DNA from: Patiria pectinifera
Taxonomy: Eukaryota; Echinodermata; Asteroidea; Valvatida; Asterinidae
Assembly: GCA_029964075.1 (NCBI GenBank)
Contig: CM057135.1
Coordinates: 7,735,001-7,799,000 of the forward strand
Direction of reading: 5' to 3'
DNA length: 64,000 nucleotides
Under the pieces are notes generated by a model. That model did no database searches, was not told the DNA's origin, and saw nothing but the letters and a program-made list of their open reading frames with translations. Numbering within the stretch: position 1 is the first letter of the stretch; each line of letters begins with the position of its first letter. Both the position numbers and the translations under genes were made by a program. This document shows, in pieces, positions 37,542-48,235 of the stretch.

Positions 37542-38392
37542 CTCATTTAAAGTACATGTAATTTCCCTTCCACTTGGGAGGGATAATCATGAAATGAAAT
37601 ATTCTGGCAACCACCTCTGCGCCTAAAACTCGACACTTTATTCTGAATGGTTAGAAAATTGCCAAGGAGGGGTAATAAGTGCTAACAAAGCTTTCCCGCT
37701 ACCTTTATAGAACATCTAAATGCGTCTGTAGGCTCTACCCTGTAAGCACCAAACACCCTACTGATCTATGCCCCCATATACTATACGCCAAATATATTAT
37801 TTTCTCCCCCTTTGCCCTTTGCAAAACGCCAAACTCAAAATAACTAACCTCAATGACTTCAAAACTTTCCTCCATGTTGCTGCTGGACGACATGTCGTTA
37901 CGCTCGCAACGTGCCTAACCGGACAACGTGTAGCTCGTGTAGCAACGTGCCTCACCCTACCGTACCCATTGAAAACCCAAACAAATGAAACCATTGTCAT
38001 TCGTTCATGGCGCTTTGCTAATCTAAACACGGTCTGCAAAATGAGTGGCCCTCCCCCAGCAAATTCGCCGCAAACGATAACGAGTGCCCTTAAATCCGTA
38101 CGGAACATGTAGCAAAATATTATGCGATTCATCAAACCCTACGCTCAAACTAAACCCCAACAATTTTACTCGTAACCTGCATGATTGAATCCAAGAAGAA
38201 AAGGGTGGGATGGTAGCTACAAAACGGACCATTTCTGCTTGCCTTTTACCTGATTCCACCTGAGATATCCTTATATACCCCGATATATCAAACCTGCATC
38301 CCACCACGGATGTTTCTTGAATGGTCCGGTATTGCCGATGAACTCAGTGGGTAATTCGCTGTTGATCGAGCAAAAGGCACCCGGCCGCGGTG
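37542..38392. other. 5' flank of the Ngaro element, no supported gene
   Basis: No convincing protein-like reading is found. The stretch includes short near-repeats around 37880-37970 (ACGTGCCT with nearby CGTGTAGC). It should contain the 5' end of the retrotransposon before the gag-derived repeat at 38393. Confidence 0.35.
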
Positions 38393-38640
38393 CCGTCAGA
38401 ATCGCGACTGATGTATCATCAGTCGCCCTCAACGATCACCGTGATGCAAATAGAGTCTTTGCCAGTCGCGGAAGTTCTAAAGAACGATTAAAAAAACGAG
38501 ATCGAAGTAGTTCTCGTTCACGAAGTGGATCTAGAAATCCACCACGAGCAGGCTCGGAATGTTGTTATCACTGGCTATTTGGTGACAAAGCCCTGAAATG
38601 CGTCAAGCCGTGAAGTTTTGCCGAGACGAAGAAACATTTT
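38393..38640 (+). pseudogene. Gag C-terminal fragment of the second Gypsy-type retrotransposon
   Basis: The reading contains an arginine-serine-rich linker (SSSRSRSGSRNPPRAGS) and a zinc-knuckle-like block with CCYHWLFGDKALKC. It continues the gag at 28699-29210. The first 61 bp repeat 29494-29554. After about 38640 the sequence passes into a C-rich tract. Confidence 0.65.
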
Positions 38641-38851
38641 CTTCAGGAAAACTAGTAGGTATTAGTGGAGGGTACGGCGACAAATCTATGATTTATTTCA
38701 TTATTCTCCTCCCATTATCCCCCCCTCCCCCCCCTCCTAGCCCCGCCCGTACCCTCCACCCCCGCCCCTCCCCCCCCAATCTCCCCAATATATCTCTCCG
38801 CCCCCCATATCTCAGTCTCGGAATCGGCCAAAACCGGGGCCCATTATTTTT
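38641..38851. other. C-rich low-complexity junction
   Basis: Runs of C from about 38717 to 38800 separate the gag fragment from the left end of viral copy B. No gene is seen. Confidence 0.6.
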
Positions 38852-38962
38852 CGTATTGAAGATCTCTCTCTAGCCGGTGAGTCTGATTGCTTATAAATCT
38901 AAAAATAATGACCTCATCTACAAAAAAAATTAAAAAATAAATATTATATTACTATATAATAA

Positions 38963-41900
38963 ATGGTGACTTATACGATCAAGCCAATCGTTAAGGGATT
39001 TTTAGATGGAATAAAGCAACGCTGCGTGATTACGTCCAGCGATATAATATACCGTACAATCAAAATGTTGCTCTTACGCGTAAAGTGTACATCAACGGGA
39101 TAAATAACCACGAAGCTCAATTTAAAAACTTGAGGAAAAAGAAGCTACATGAGCTCAAACAGATTGTAGACGATTATGATCTAGAATATAACCCGTCGGG
39201 TTATAAAGGTCGATTGTTGAAAAAAGATTTAATCTCGGCGATTCAAAACTCTAGGCAACCCGAGGATTTTCAAGAGGCTGAGTTCAGAGCGACGAGGAGA
39301 TTTAGAAACAACTTTAGAAACTGGGAACTGATTCCTAGACTTTAACGACGATTTAGTCAGATTTTTTGATACGCACAAAGATCAAATAGTAAATAAAATC
39401 AAGTCAGAATTGAGAGAGCTAAGAGGTTTAAAAATGGAGCTCACAATCAAAATAAAATACGAAAAAACCAAACCGGATGGTACGATAGAAACGATCGAAG
39501 CTATACATTTTACCGATCAGAGAGTCGTTTTAAATCAAAGTCAAATAAAACAGGTTTTAAGGGAAGACATCGACCAGCTATTTAAAAAGGATGAAAGGTA
39601 TACGAATCAAGGATCGGGTTGGGTTTTAAAAAAGATAATGGCGTTGTATATCAACATCAACAGGTTTAACCCCGTGAGGGGTAGTTCTTACATAGACCTA
39701 CCCCCACATATCAAAAGAAAACAGGCGATGATAAACATCAAAAACAAAGACGACGAGTGTTTGAGATGGTGTTTGAGAGCTGCTCTTGGGTTGTATACGG
39801 ATAAAGTAAAAAATAACATAAAAAACGACCCCAAATATAGCCCTCGCAAAGACAGACCTAGTATTTACACCAAAGACGACGGACTCAAATTTAAAGGCGT
39901 AGACTTTCCAACACCGATCGACCAGATACCAAAGATAGAAAGACAAAATAATTTAACGATAAACGTATACGGTTATGAGGAGGAAATATATCCGTTATAC
40001 GTGTCTAAAAACTATAAACCAGAGTCACGACCTATCGATCTGTTTTTGTTTTCTGAGGGTGACAAGCATCACTACTGCTGGATAAATAATTTTTCGAGAT
40101 TGATTTACAACGTTACAAAACATAAAAGTAAGAAATATTTTTGTCGAAGGTGCCTGTGTCATTATAGAACGCAAGTAAAATTAGATAGACACATGACCGA
40201 TTGTAACGGTATAGATACACATCCGTCAAAGATTGTATTTCCTACCGCTAAGCGAAAATATGTAAATAACGAGTGGATAGTCGACGAAAACGATGTGCCA
40301 ATATTAGAATTTAAAAACTACAGGTTTAAACTAAAAGCACCGTTTGTAGTTTACGCCGACTTTGAATCGATATTAGAAAAAAACTCGGACGATAAAAAGG
40401 ACAACACACAAAAGACAAACATTCACAAAGCAAGCGGTTATTCGCTAGTTGTCGTCCGATGCGACGGCACCAATGTGTATCAAGAGACTTATAGAGGTAA
40501 AGATGCCGCATCAAAGTTTGTCAATAAAATGTTAAAAATACAAAGCGACATAAATTGCATATTTAAAAAACCCCAACCCATGAAATTTAACGAGCGAGCT
40601 AAAGAACATCATGATAAAACAAACACGTGTTGGATTTGCGAGAAACCAATTTATCCCAATTACTCAAGCAACTGTCAGTGCCAGAAACCCCAAAAACCAA
40701 AAACAGAAAAACAAATAAAAGAACATCAATACGAAAACAAAAATGGATTTACCGAGTCTAAATGTCTCGAATGCAAAAAGAAAATCAACAAATTCAGAAA
40801 GGTGAGAGATCACTGCCACGTCACGGGCAGATATAGAGGTGCCGCGCACGCCTACTGCAATCTAAAATTACAAGTTAAACCAGGTTTTACCCCCATACCG
40901 GTCGTCTTTCACAATCTGCAAAATTACGACGCTCACTTGATCATGCAGAGTATTTCAGAGTACGATGACGAAAAGGAAATACAAGTTATCGCTAGAAATT
41001 CGGAAAAGTATATTTCGTTTTCGATCGGAAATATGCGATTTATAGACTCGTTTAATTTTATGGCGTCTTCGTTGGATAGATTATCTAAAGCTTGTCCGAG
41101 ATAGTCGTTTAAACTACTCAGGGAACATTTTAATCGTCAAAACATCGACTCGTTGTTACAAAAAGGAGTTTATCCATATGAATACATGGACTCGTTTGAC
41201 AGATTTCAAGAGACAAGCCTACCCCCCCATCGAACAATTTTACAATAGCCTAAAAGACGAAAATATATCACGAAAGGACTACGACAGAGCTAAACTGACG
41301 TGGAACGAGTTTAAAGTTAAAAACATGGGGGAATATCACGATTTGTACGTCACTACCGATACGTTATTACTGGCTTGCGTATTTGAAAACTTCAGGCAAA
41401 TGTGTATTACAAACTACGCGTTAGATCCTGCTAATTACTACACAGCACCAGGATTGTCGTGGGATGCCTTGTTAAAACACTCGGAAGTTAAACTCGAACT
41501 ATTGCAAGACGTAGACAAACATTTATCTTTTAAAAAGGCAAAAAGAGGTGGTATCTCGAGCGTGGGTGGTATGAGATACCACACAGCCAACAACAAATAC
41601 CTACCCGACCATAATCCAAACAAGCCGTCGAGTTACATCACCTACCTCGATGCAAACAATCTGTACGGCTGGGCCATGAGTCAATACCTGCCGTACAAAG
41701 ACTTTAAATGGGCGTCTACAAAAACGTTTACCGAGTCCAAGATATTATCTCTCAGGAAAACGTCAAACACCGGTTACTGCTTCGAAGTAGACCTCGATTA
41801 CCCGGACAATCTCCACGACCTGCACAACAATTATTCCCTAGCGCCAGAAAATATCGTCATACCAAAAGAATGGATGTCTGATTATCAAAACGAGTTATTA

Positions 41901-42923
41901 GATACCGAACCTAGTAGCAACGTGCAAAAATTAACGTGTACCCTTAATCCTAAACAAAAATATGTTTTGCACTACGTCACGTTGCAGTTGTATCTCAAAC
42001 TCGGCTTGAAACTTAAAAAGGTGCATCGAGTGCTGCAATTTAAACAAGCGCCTTGGATGGCATCTTACATAGACAAAAACACGCAACTCCGAACAAAGGC
42101 GACCTCTGATTTTGAGAAAGACTTTTTTAAACTGATGAATAACAGCGTGTTTGGTAAAACGATGGAAAACGTCAGAAACAGGATTGACGGTTACCTACTC
42201 AGAGACAGTAACGATGACGATCGAGATAAATACCAAAAAATTATACAGAAACCGAGCTACAAAACGACGACGTCATTTTCAGAATGCAAATTGTCATTTG
42301 TCGAAAAGTACAAGACTAAAACCGTGTTAAACAAACCAATCTATTGCGGAGTGAGTATCTTGGATCTATCTAAGACGCTGATGTACGATTTTTATTACAA
42401 CCATTTGAAAGACAAGTACAAAGAGAAAATCAGGTTGATGTACACAGATACAGACAGTTTGGTACTCGTAGTGCACACGGACGACGTATACAAAGATATG
42501 CAGCAAAACGGGCAACAATACGACCTTTCGAATTATCAGACGGATCATCCTTTGTACGATCCAACCAATAAGAAAGTGATCGGTAAATTTAAAGACGAGT
42601 TTGGAGGTAAAATAGTCAAAGAAGTCGTTTGTATAAGACCTAAAATGTACTCGATTTTAACCGCCGACATCAACTTGAAAAAAGCCAAGGGTGTCACAAA
42701 ATCGGTCACCTCTAAGAAATTAAAACACCGACACTATTACGACTGCATCTTAAACAAGAAATCTCATTACGAAACCATGACTCACATTAGATCGGAAAAT
42801 CACATTCTTTACACCGTATCTCAAAATAAACTATCGTTGAGTCCGTTGGACACAAAGAGGTACATTTTACCGGATGGAATACACACGCTCGCTTATGGTC
42901 ACCGTAATCTAGATATTAATTAG
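38963..42923 (+). pseudogene. polB: DNA polymerase B, protein-primed type (copy B), broken
   Basis: Domains in order: N-terminal helical region; a zinc-finger-like cluster (about 40140-40205); exonuclease motif I YADFES (40354); an endonuclease-VII-like cysteine-histidine cluster with DHCHVTGRYRGAAH (40808-40860); exonuclease block NLQNYDAHL (40914); palm motif A DANNLYGWAM (41650); motif B KLMNNSVFGKTMENV (42128); motif C MYTDTDSLV (42437); and KAKGVTKSV. This is the polymerase type of Mavericks and adintoviruses, which replicates the element genome with a protein primer. It is inactivated by frame loss before 39080, a 2-bp deletion near 39343, an in-frame TAG at 41102 and an extra C in a C7 run at 41222-41228. 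It converges with the integrase and overlaps it by 8 bp. Confidence 0.9.
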
Positions 42924-43917
42924 GCGGTAATTGCGTGCCCTCGGGTACGACTTGAAGCTCTTGTCTCACAAAACTCCTTTTTGGGCCGTCTTGCAGGTAA
43001 TAAAGAGTAGGACCCGTCGTGACTTTTTTACCTTCAATCATTTTAAATTGACTCGTTCTTTTTTCCACGTTGAAGATGTCTACGCTCCAAATGGGATCCG
43101 TGGCTCTTCTAGAAGTTCCACCATGTTGCTCACCCGGGTAATATAAATATCTTACCATAGCGTCTTGCGGTAATTGTTGCTCTTTTGTTTTAACAGGGTT
43201 AGCCGGCGATTGCCGTACCTGTTTTAGTTTAACCGCCTGTGACGGCGCTTTAGCTATTAATCTCGTCGTTTCATCGTTTATAGCTTTGATCACGCTGGGT
43301 AATCGCTCGACCCATTGCGTGTTTCTACTCTCGGGATTTAACATTTCTTGAGCGTACTGATGACCAAACAGTCTCTCGGCTAGCGTTCGATTAAATCTTT
43401 CTACGATACCCTCCGATCGGTGGTTTCCGGGTTCGCCTACGATAATCTCGACGTTTTTTGAGGCCATCCATTTTTTAAATGCTCCTTTAAATTCGGTACC
43501 GGCGTCTACTCTCAACGTTTTAGGGTAACTCAAAGGCGACCTCGCGTAAATCTTGACGATAGCATCTCGCGTGGAATCTGCCGTTTTAGAAACCAAAGGT
43601 TCTGCTTCGTGGTATCGACTCGCAACATCGACAACCGTCAAAGCGTATTTATAAGTCTTGCGTTTTACTTTATCCCAGGGTAGGTATAGCACATCCATTT
43701 GGTGAAAGTCGTTTGGTGTTTCAAATTCTCGCGATGTACTCGTAGGCCTGGGTACATATGCAGGACCCGGTAGATAAATTTGCCATATCGCTTGTTTTTT
43801 AAGCCAATCTCTGATTACCTTTTTATCGATTTTTGTTTTATCGTGTAAATGGTCGACGGCACTTTCACCTCTCCAATAACCGCTCGGGCTATAATACAGT
43901 TTAGATAATGTTTGCAT
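42916..43917 (-). CDS. Integrase, rve family (copy B), intact
   Basis: The 333-aa protein has an N-terminal helical region, an rve core and a C-terminal SH3/chromo-like end (PIWSVDIFNVEKR to QELQVVPEG). The catalytic triad is visible as D75 in QMDVLYLPW, D138 in VDAGTEF and E173 in GIVERFNRTL (D-x62-D-x34-E). The role is insertion of the linear element DNA into host chromosomes. The start codon at 43917 leaves 31 bp to the divergent small membrane protein gene. It is full length with no stop codons, unlike the copies in A and C, and is the most complete replication or integration gene in the window. Confidence 0.9.
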   Translation of the reverse strand: MQTLSKLYYSPSGYWRGESAVDHLHDKTKIDKKVIRDWLKKQAIWQIYLPGPAYVPRPTSTSREFETPNDFHQMDVLYLPWDKVKRKTYKYALTVVDVASRYHEAEPLVSKTADSTRDAIVKIYARSPLSYPKTLRVDAGTEFKGAFKKWMASKNVEIIVGEPGNHRSEGIVERFNRTLAERLFGHQYAQEMLNPESRNTQWVERLPSVIKAINDETTRLIAKAPSQAVKLKQVRQSPANPVKTKEQQLPQDAMVRYLYYPGEQHGGTSRRATDPIWSVDIFNVEKRTSQFKMIEGKKVTTGPTLYYLQDGPKRSFVRQELQVVPEGTQLPPN

Positions 43918-43948
43918 ATTATTTAATATTAAAGACGTTTATAATAAT
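43918..43948. promoter_or_regulatory. Bidirectional AT-rich promoter candidate, integrase / membrane protein
   Basis: The 31-bp gap between divergent start codons contains the palindromic TTTAATATTAAA followed by GACG. Copy A (about 13260-13283) has TTTTATATTAAAA in the same place. A similar element precedes three other genes of the family. Confidence 0.5.
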
Positions 43949-44371
43949 ATGGCTAGCGTTGCTATGATGTTAGGAGGTGCGATCGTCAACGCCTTAGCTT
44001 TTACTGGTTCAAACTTTTTATTTTCAAATCTGAAACAGAGTGACGAGGAGCGTAAGAGACACGATTTAGCGATAGAACAACTCTCAGCCGCCAAAGATAA
44101 GTGGCAACGAGAACGAACGAAATATCTAGATTTTCTAAACGAACGTATCAGAAAACAAAATGCTTCTAAAGAAACATTTTCTAACGCAGACCGAGCGTTG
44201 CGTTACTACAACGAGGTGAGTGGACAATCTACCGAACTACCCGTAGGACTGCAACGCGAACCCAAACTCGAAGATTTTTACGAGCCTAGCGACCAACAAA
44301 TAGAAAAAGAACTGGTGTTTATCGCGGGAGGAACGCTATTGGTGGGCTTCTTAGCTTACAGATACCTTTAA
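43949..44371 (+). CDS. Small two-helix membrane protein (copy B)
   Basis: The 140-aa protein has an N-terminal hydrophobic segment (about residues 4-25), a charged, helical and probably coiled-coil middle (RKRHDLAIEQLSAAKDKW, LDFLNERIRKQNA) and a C-terminal hydrophobic segment (about 124-140, ending AYRYL). It stands immediately upstream of the capsid gene in all three copies. Copy C encodes a 138-aa version that differs mainly around residues 28-32 and 93-103. A virion membrane or scaffold role is possible, but I do not recognise the family. Confidence 0.8.
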   Translation: MASVAMMLGGAIVNALAFTGSNFLFSNLKQSDEERKRHDLAIEQLSAAKDKWQRERTKYLDFLNERIRKQNASKETFSNADRALRYYNEVSGQSTELPVGLQREPKLEDFYEPSDQQIEKELVFIAGGTLLVGFLAYRYL

Positions 44372-44393
44372 ATTTAAAACTCGTATAAATAAA

Positions 44394-45662
44394 ATGAATG
44401 CGTATGCAAAAAAGCTCAATCCCAGCAGACTATTAAAAATACCCAGATCTATCAAGGGTGAGAGAAAAGAGGTGGTCATTACCCACAATCCCAGTAGTAT
44501 ATCGGCGGGGCAAACGCTGAGGGTCAAGTTTCCTCAATTGGGTGTAGACGACGTGATCGTACCCGGCACTTGTAAAATAGCTTTCAATTTAGAACTCGAA
44601 GGTGGAAGCGACAACAATAGAACCATTTTTGGTAATTTAGCCAGAAATTTAGTCAGCGAAATCAGCGTCAGGCTTCAAGGTCACGAAATTGTGAGTTATC
44701 GTCACGCCGACGTGTATCACAACTTTAAAGACAATTGGATCAACAGCTCGACGACTCGAAACATGGCGTACTCGGGCATAGAAAAAGAAAACGTGTCTAA
44801 ACTAAGAACTGGGGCTGAAGATGCTAACGCGGGCGCCAACAACGGTAAGGATCAAGCTATCGCGGATGCCTATGGTAACAGATATTGTATTCGCCTAGAC
44901 ATTGACATACTGACTTCGCATCACCCTTTTTACCCCAGCGGTTTAAAACAACCTCTGCCGTACGAGATAAAGTTTAACGATCACGAAAAAGTAGTCAACA
45001 GTTCAGATACGGCGGCGATGTATTCTATCTCAGACTTGTCTCTCGAATACGAAGTGGTGACCAACAGAGACCTAGCTATCACCATCAGGAATAAACACAA
45101 GGGGTTAATGCAATATCTGTTTGATAAAATCCACTCGCTAGAAGTTAGACCCGTCAACAAATCGGACACGCTTTGGAACGTCAGCGTCAATCAACCCATC
45201 AGGAGTCTCAAGGGTATTTTGTTTTTGTTTAAAGATCCCGCGGTCAAGAATCCGCAGCGATTTTACAATCCAAAAATAACCAAAACATCGGTGACAGTAG
45301 AAGGTAAACCCAATCAACTCTACAGTCAAGGCATGTTTCAGTATCAACACTGGAATGAAATCAACAAGTTCTTTGGAGACAGCGATACCGAAAGCGGGCG
45401 CGGAGTAGCTAAAGACTTAAATTTGACGGGTTTTGACCTCGGAGACTACCTAAAAGACAAGTACGGTCTGTGGCTCGATTTTAGAAGTAACGACGACAAT
45501 TCCGCTCACGGATCCGGTAGGAAACTCGGAGACGGAGGAGGCATCAACATTCAATTTAACAGAGAAGCCGAAAGTCAAGGTGACCTCACGATGTACGTCT
45601 TTTTAGTCATGGATGCTCAATTGAACTTGGAAGACGGAAATTTTAAATCTCTGTTAAGTTAA
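44394..45662 (+). CDS. Candidate major capsid protein, double jelly-roll type (copy B)
   Basis: The 422-aa protein is beta-rich with few charged helices. It has an N-terminal basic start, the segment ITHNPSSISAGQTLRVKFP, a central NRYCIRLDIDILTSHHPFYP block and the late GLWLDFRSNDDNSAHGSGRK block. This arrangement, with two domains of similar size around residue 210 and a position beside the ATPase, matches capsid proteins of invertebrate Maverick-type elements. The length is below the usual 500 or more residues of well-known Polinton capsid proteins, so the assignment rests on pattern and context. It is intact here and in copy C; copy A is broken. It would form the icosahedral shell. Confidence 0.65.
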   Translation: MNAYAKKLNPSRLLKIPRSIKGERKEVVITHNPSSISAGQTLRVKFPQLGVDDVIVPGTCKIAFNLELEGGSDNNRTIFGNLARNLVSEISVRLQGHEIVSYRHADVYHNFKDNWINSSTTRNMAYSGIEKENVSKLRTGAEDANAGANNGKDQAIADAYGNRYCIRLDIDILTSHHPFYPSGLKQPLPYEIKFNDHEKVVNSSDTAAMYSISDLSLEYEVVTNRDLAITIRNKHKGLMQYLFDKIHSLEVRPVNKSDTLWNVSVNQPIRSLKGILFLFKDPAVKNPQRFYNPKITKTSVTVEGKPNQLYSQGMFQYQHWNEINKFFGDSDTESGRGVAKDLNLTGFDLGDYLKDKYGLWLDFRSNDDNSAHGSGRKLGDGGGINIQFNREAESQGDLTMYVFLVMDAQLNLEDGNFKSLLS

Positions 45663-45663
45663 A

Positions 45664-46269
45664 ATGACACAACCGCATTGCGCTTTAATCGTCGGCAAAA
45701 CAAATTCGGGTAAAACCAAATGGATTTTGGATCTGTTAGAGTCACACTATAAAAATACATTTGAAGCGATAGTCATCATTTGCCCTACCATATTTAATAA
45801 CAAAACGTACATCGAAAGAAAGTGGATTCAAGCAGATCCCGAGGTATACCTCTGCGATCCGGAATTGTACAAGATGACGCTCAACGAAGCGATCGATTTT
45901 TACAGGAAAATATTTGAAGGTGTTGCCACGTTGTTTATCGTGGACGATTGCTCTTCGGATCAAGAGATTAAATATCGTAAAAAGACGTGCGCTTTAAGCA
46001 AGATGGCATTTAGCGGAAGACACGTAAATCACAGCTGTTGGTTACTGACCCAAAAGTACAACAGCGTTTTAAAAGATTATAGAGAAAACACGGCTTGGTT
46101 GGCGTTATTTTACTGCAAAGATAAAACATCGTTTGATCAAGCGTTAGACGAAAACGACGTCGTACCGATTGAAGAACGAGATTATATAAAACGACGTTTG
46201 AGAGATGTGAAATATAGTAAATTGGTCGTATACACCGAACCTCCAGTTAGTTACGAGCTACTTGAGTAG
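45664..46269 (+). CDS. Packaging ATPase, A32/FtsK-HerA-like (copy B), intact
   Basis: The 201-aa protein carries the P-loop GKTNSGKT (residues 11-18), a Walker B-like LFIVDD (about 90-95) and a downstream SGRHVNHSCWLLTQKYNSV block with the sensor-like glutamine. This is the short packaging ATPase of Maverick/adintovirus elements, which pumps DNA into the capsid. Its start lies 2 bp after the capsid gene stop, so the two are probably expressed together. Copies A and C have lost Walker B by deletion. Confidence 0.85.
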   Translation: MTQPHCALIVGKTNSGKTKWILDLLESHYKNTFEAIVIICPTIFNNKTYIERKWIQADPEVYLCDPELYKMTLNEAIDFYRKIFEGVATLFIVDDCSSDQEIKYRKKTCALSKMAFSGRHVNHSCWLLTQKYNSVLKDYRENTAWLALFYCKDKTSFDQALDENDVVPIEERDYIKRRLRDVKYSKLVVYTEPPVSYELLE

Positions 46270-46330
46270 CTAGGTGAGTAACAATTAATAGCTAGTTGAG
46301 TAACAATTAATAGCTAGTTGAATAGCAACC
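46264..46330. repeat. Tandem 22-bp repeat after the ATPase gene (copy B)
   Basis: About three units of TAGCTAGTTGAGTAACAATTAA directly follow the ATPase stop. Copy C has four units of a different 22-bp sequence at the same place. Confidence 0.75.
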
Positions 46331-46404
46331 TATTTAACAAGCTACACATGTATTACAATTTGTTAATCAACAAACGTCAACAAAATACATTTTGTTGTAA
46401 GTAA

Positions 46405-47614
46405 ATGATAGCAATATTTGAGAATTTGCAGTTTTTGGCTATTATCATCATATCGCTTAATCTATCGCTTTACACCTACACTGTAAAAAATTGCGTTATT
46501 TAACAGTTGTTTTTCTGATGAAATTTCTGCAAATTTACAGTAGATGTTACTGTTTTCGGATTTTTCTGTAAATCTACAAATTAGTTCCTGCCTACGTACA
46601 GTTTTCTCCATTCCTCTGTTTGGTTACGGAATATTCGCTGTTAAACTAAAATTTTGTGCACGCACAAGGAACATCATGTTTTGAACAAGCCCCCCGTTTC
46701 GACTCTGTTAGAACACAGTCACATCGCTGTCGGTCAACAGAGAATCATCTTTTTTTGTACAGGGTTCGGCCGTATCGCGTGATTTTTCCCTGGTAGGCGG
46801 TAGTAGTGCAACGTTACTGTGGCATAAACGCTGAAGGGTACCAGTATGTTGTCAAGGAAGGCGCGCGCGGGAGTCGGACTATACAGTACCATAGTGCGTA
46901 TGCGTACCGTGAGTGTGATGTTGTAGCATCTTGGAGCAAATTTACTAATCCGTTTCTGCTTACATGTTTGTATTTGTATTGTAAATGACTATCATTATCA
47001 AGGAGAAGCGCTATATAGAAGTGGTTTCAGTTTGTAAGCCTGATTGTCAACGACAACATCAGTTGAAAGTTGCCTGGTTGTCATTGCAGCATGACTCGCC
47101 GTAAGCCAACGTGCAAGTATCTACATTCGAACCTTCCTGAGTTTTATCGATAGCACCGCCATTACGTGACGTGTTACAAGTATCTGCATGTGATGTACGT
47201 TCATTATACGAGAATATCTGTGGACTGAAGCTCACACAGGACCTGTCATTCGCAATCCCCGATACAAACATGAACACCTTGTCGTGTATCGGCCCCCATT
47301 AATAATCACCGTTAAAACAAAAACAACCTTTTGTTCAGTGACAGAGAGTTGTTAAGGAACAAACAAAAACAGCGAATATGCTGTTAGGTTACAAAACGAC
47401 AACACTTAATCATCTGTTGCAAAACAGTAGAATCTCCTGTAATTGAACAATATCAAATAAAGTAGAATCTGCTGTTAATGTACAGAGAAAAAAGAAACAG
47501 TAGAATATACTGTGCAAAAACAGTAACTCCTGTAATGCCAATTGACAATAGAATCAACTGTTAATGAACAGAAATTTTTTTAACAGTGTACGAATACCTT
47601 TGCTTTTGTAACAA
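46405..47614 (+). pseudogene. 32-aa hydrophobic peptide gene interrupted by a MITE (copy B)
   Basis: Codons from the ATG at 46405 to 46479 match the intact copy C peptide at 59465-59563 with only two substitutions. The reading is then interrupted by the 1.1-kb insertion and resumes at 47589; the stop codon of copy C is also changed here (AAC AAA instead of AAC TAA). Confidence 0.65.
46479..47588. mobile_element. TA-targeting MITE, 1110 bp, unique to copy B
   Basis: The ends CACTGTAAAAAA and the inverse TTTTTTTAACAGTG are flanked by TA (46477-46478 and 47589-47590). Copy C at 59537-59540 shows the exact empty site. The interior is full of short AACAGT/ACTGTT motifs, notably 47400-47580, where AACAGTAGAATCTCCTGT-like units recur about every 35-50 bp. 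No transposase is visible. Confidence 0.85.
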
Positions 47615-47656
47615 AGTTGCAAAAGCTACAACAAAATTAAATTCGTTTCTAAATAA

Positions 47657-48235
47657 ATGGAGGACCTAAAACTGACTTTAACGAACGAACAAGATCACAA
47701 CGCAGAACATAAAGATCGTTTGTGCGGTGTCGTAGCAGCCGGAAACTCTAAAAAGTACTTGGGAAAGGAATACACCGTTAAACATATCGAAGCTCTTGAC
47801 AGTAAAGAACTCGACAAGCTGTATCATCTGTACGAAACTAAATTTGGAAATGAAATTGTTCAAACTGTTGGTAAATACACTTTAAGTCTATTTTCGAGAG
47901 TGTTAGCTGTGGTTACACCCGTACAAGTTTTAGGATATAACGTCACTATAGATTCTGAAGAAGAACTCACCAACGACTTGAGTTCCGATCCTATTATAAG
48001 CGCGAGTATGGCTGGTATGTTGAGCGACGTTTGTTACAAGTACGAAACTTTAATATCACCCCTAGTTGCTACGATTATCACAACAAAACATTTGAAATTT
48101 AATAAACCTAATATAATAAATGGAAGATCAGAAAGCAGCGACAGCAACGCCTGCAGCTCAACCAGCAGAGACAGAGACGCCCCAACCGATAAAAACAACG
48201 TCGTCACCGACGGTAACGAGAGTGACCAAGACTAA
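47657..48235 (+). CDS. Conserved 192-aa protein of the viral element (copy B)
   Basis: The protein has a charged N-terminus, a helical centre with hydrophobic stretches (about residues 68-95 and 115-160, without an obvious transmembrane segment) and a serine-aspartate-rich hydrophilic tail. Copy C encodes the same length with few changes, so the frame is real. The last 116 bp overlap gene X in another frame. The motif AAATAAATGG precedes it. I do not recognise the family; a structural or accessory virion role is possible from its position in the late-gene block. Confidence 0.75.
   Translation: MEDLKLTLTNEQDHNAEHKDRLCGVVAAGNSKKYLGKEYTVKHIEALDSKELDKLYHLYETKFGNEIVQTVGKYTLSLFSRVLAVVTPVQVLGYNVTIDSEEELTNDLSSDPIISASMAGMLSDVCYKYETLISPLVATIITTKHLKFNKPNIINGRSESSDSNACSSTSRDRDAPTDKNNVVTDGNESDQD

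Larger units (their letters stand above)
29629..38392 (-). mobile_element. Ngaro-type tyrosine-recombinase retrotransposon with hydrolase domain
   Basis: Reading the minus strand, the order is an ORF1-like region (37541-36965 and 35037-34501), reverse transcriptase (33880-33278), RNase H (33023-32269), an SGNH-type hydrolase (32052-31405) and a tyrosine recombinase (31304-30157). This domain set is that of Ngaro elements, some of which carry such a hydrolase between RNase H and recombinase. There is no DDE integrase. Exact ends are not resolved; the outer limits given are those of the flanking gag repeats. The stretch 29629-30150 shows no gene and probably holds the 3' terminal repeats. Confidence 0.75.

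Noticed and set aside
38852..38965. Long terminal inverted repeat of copy B
   Set aside because: The left end and the sequence beyond the TFIIB-like gene share only AT-rich similarity; no convincing inverted repeat could be aligned by eye.
47657..48235. 192-aa gene as the missing maturation protease
   Set aside because: No His-Glu/Asp-Cys arrangement or protease-like block could be seen.
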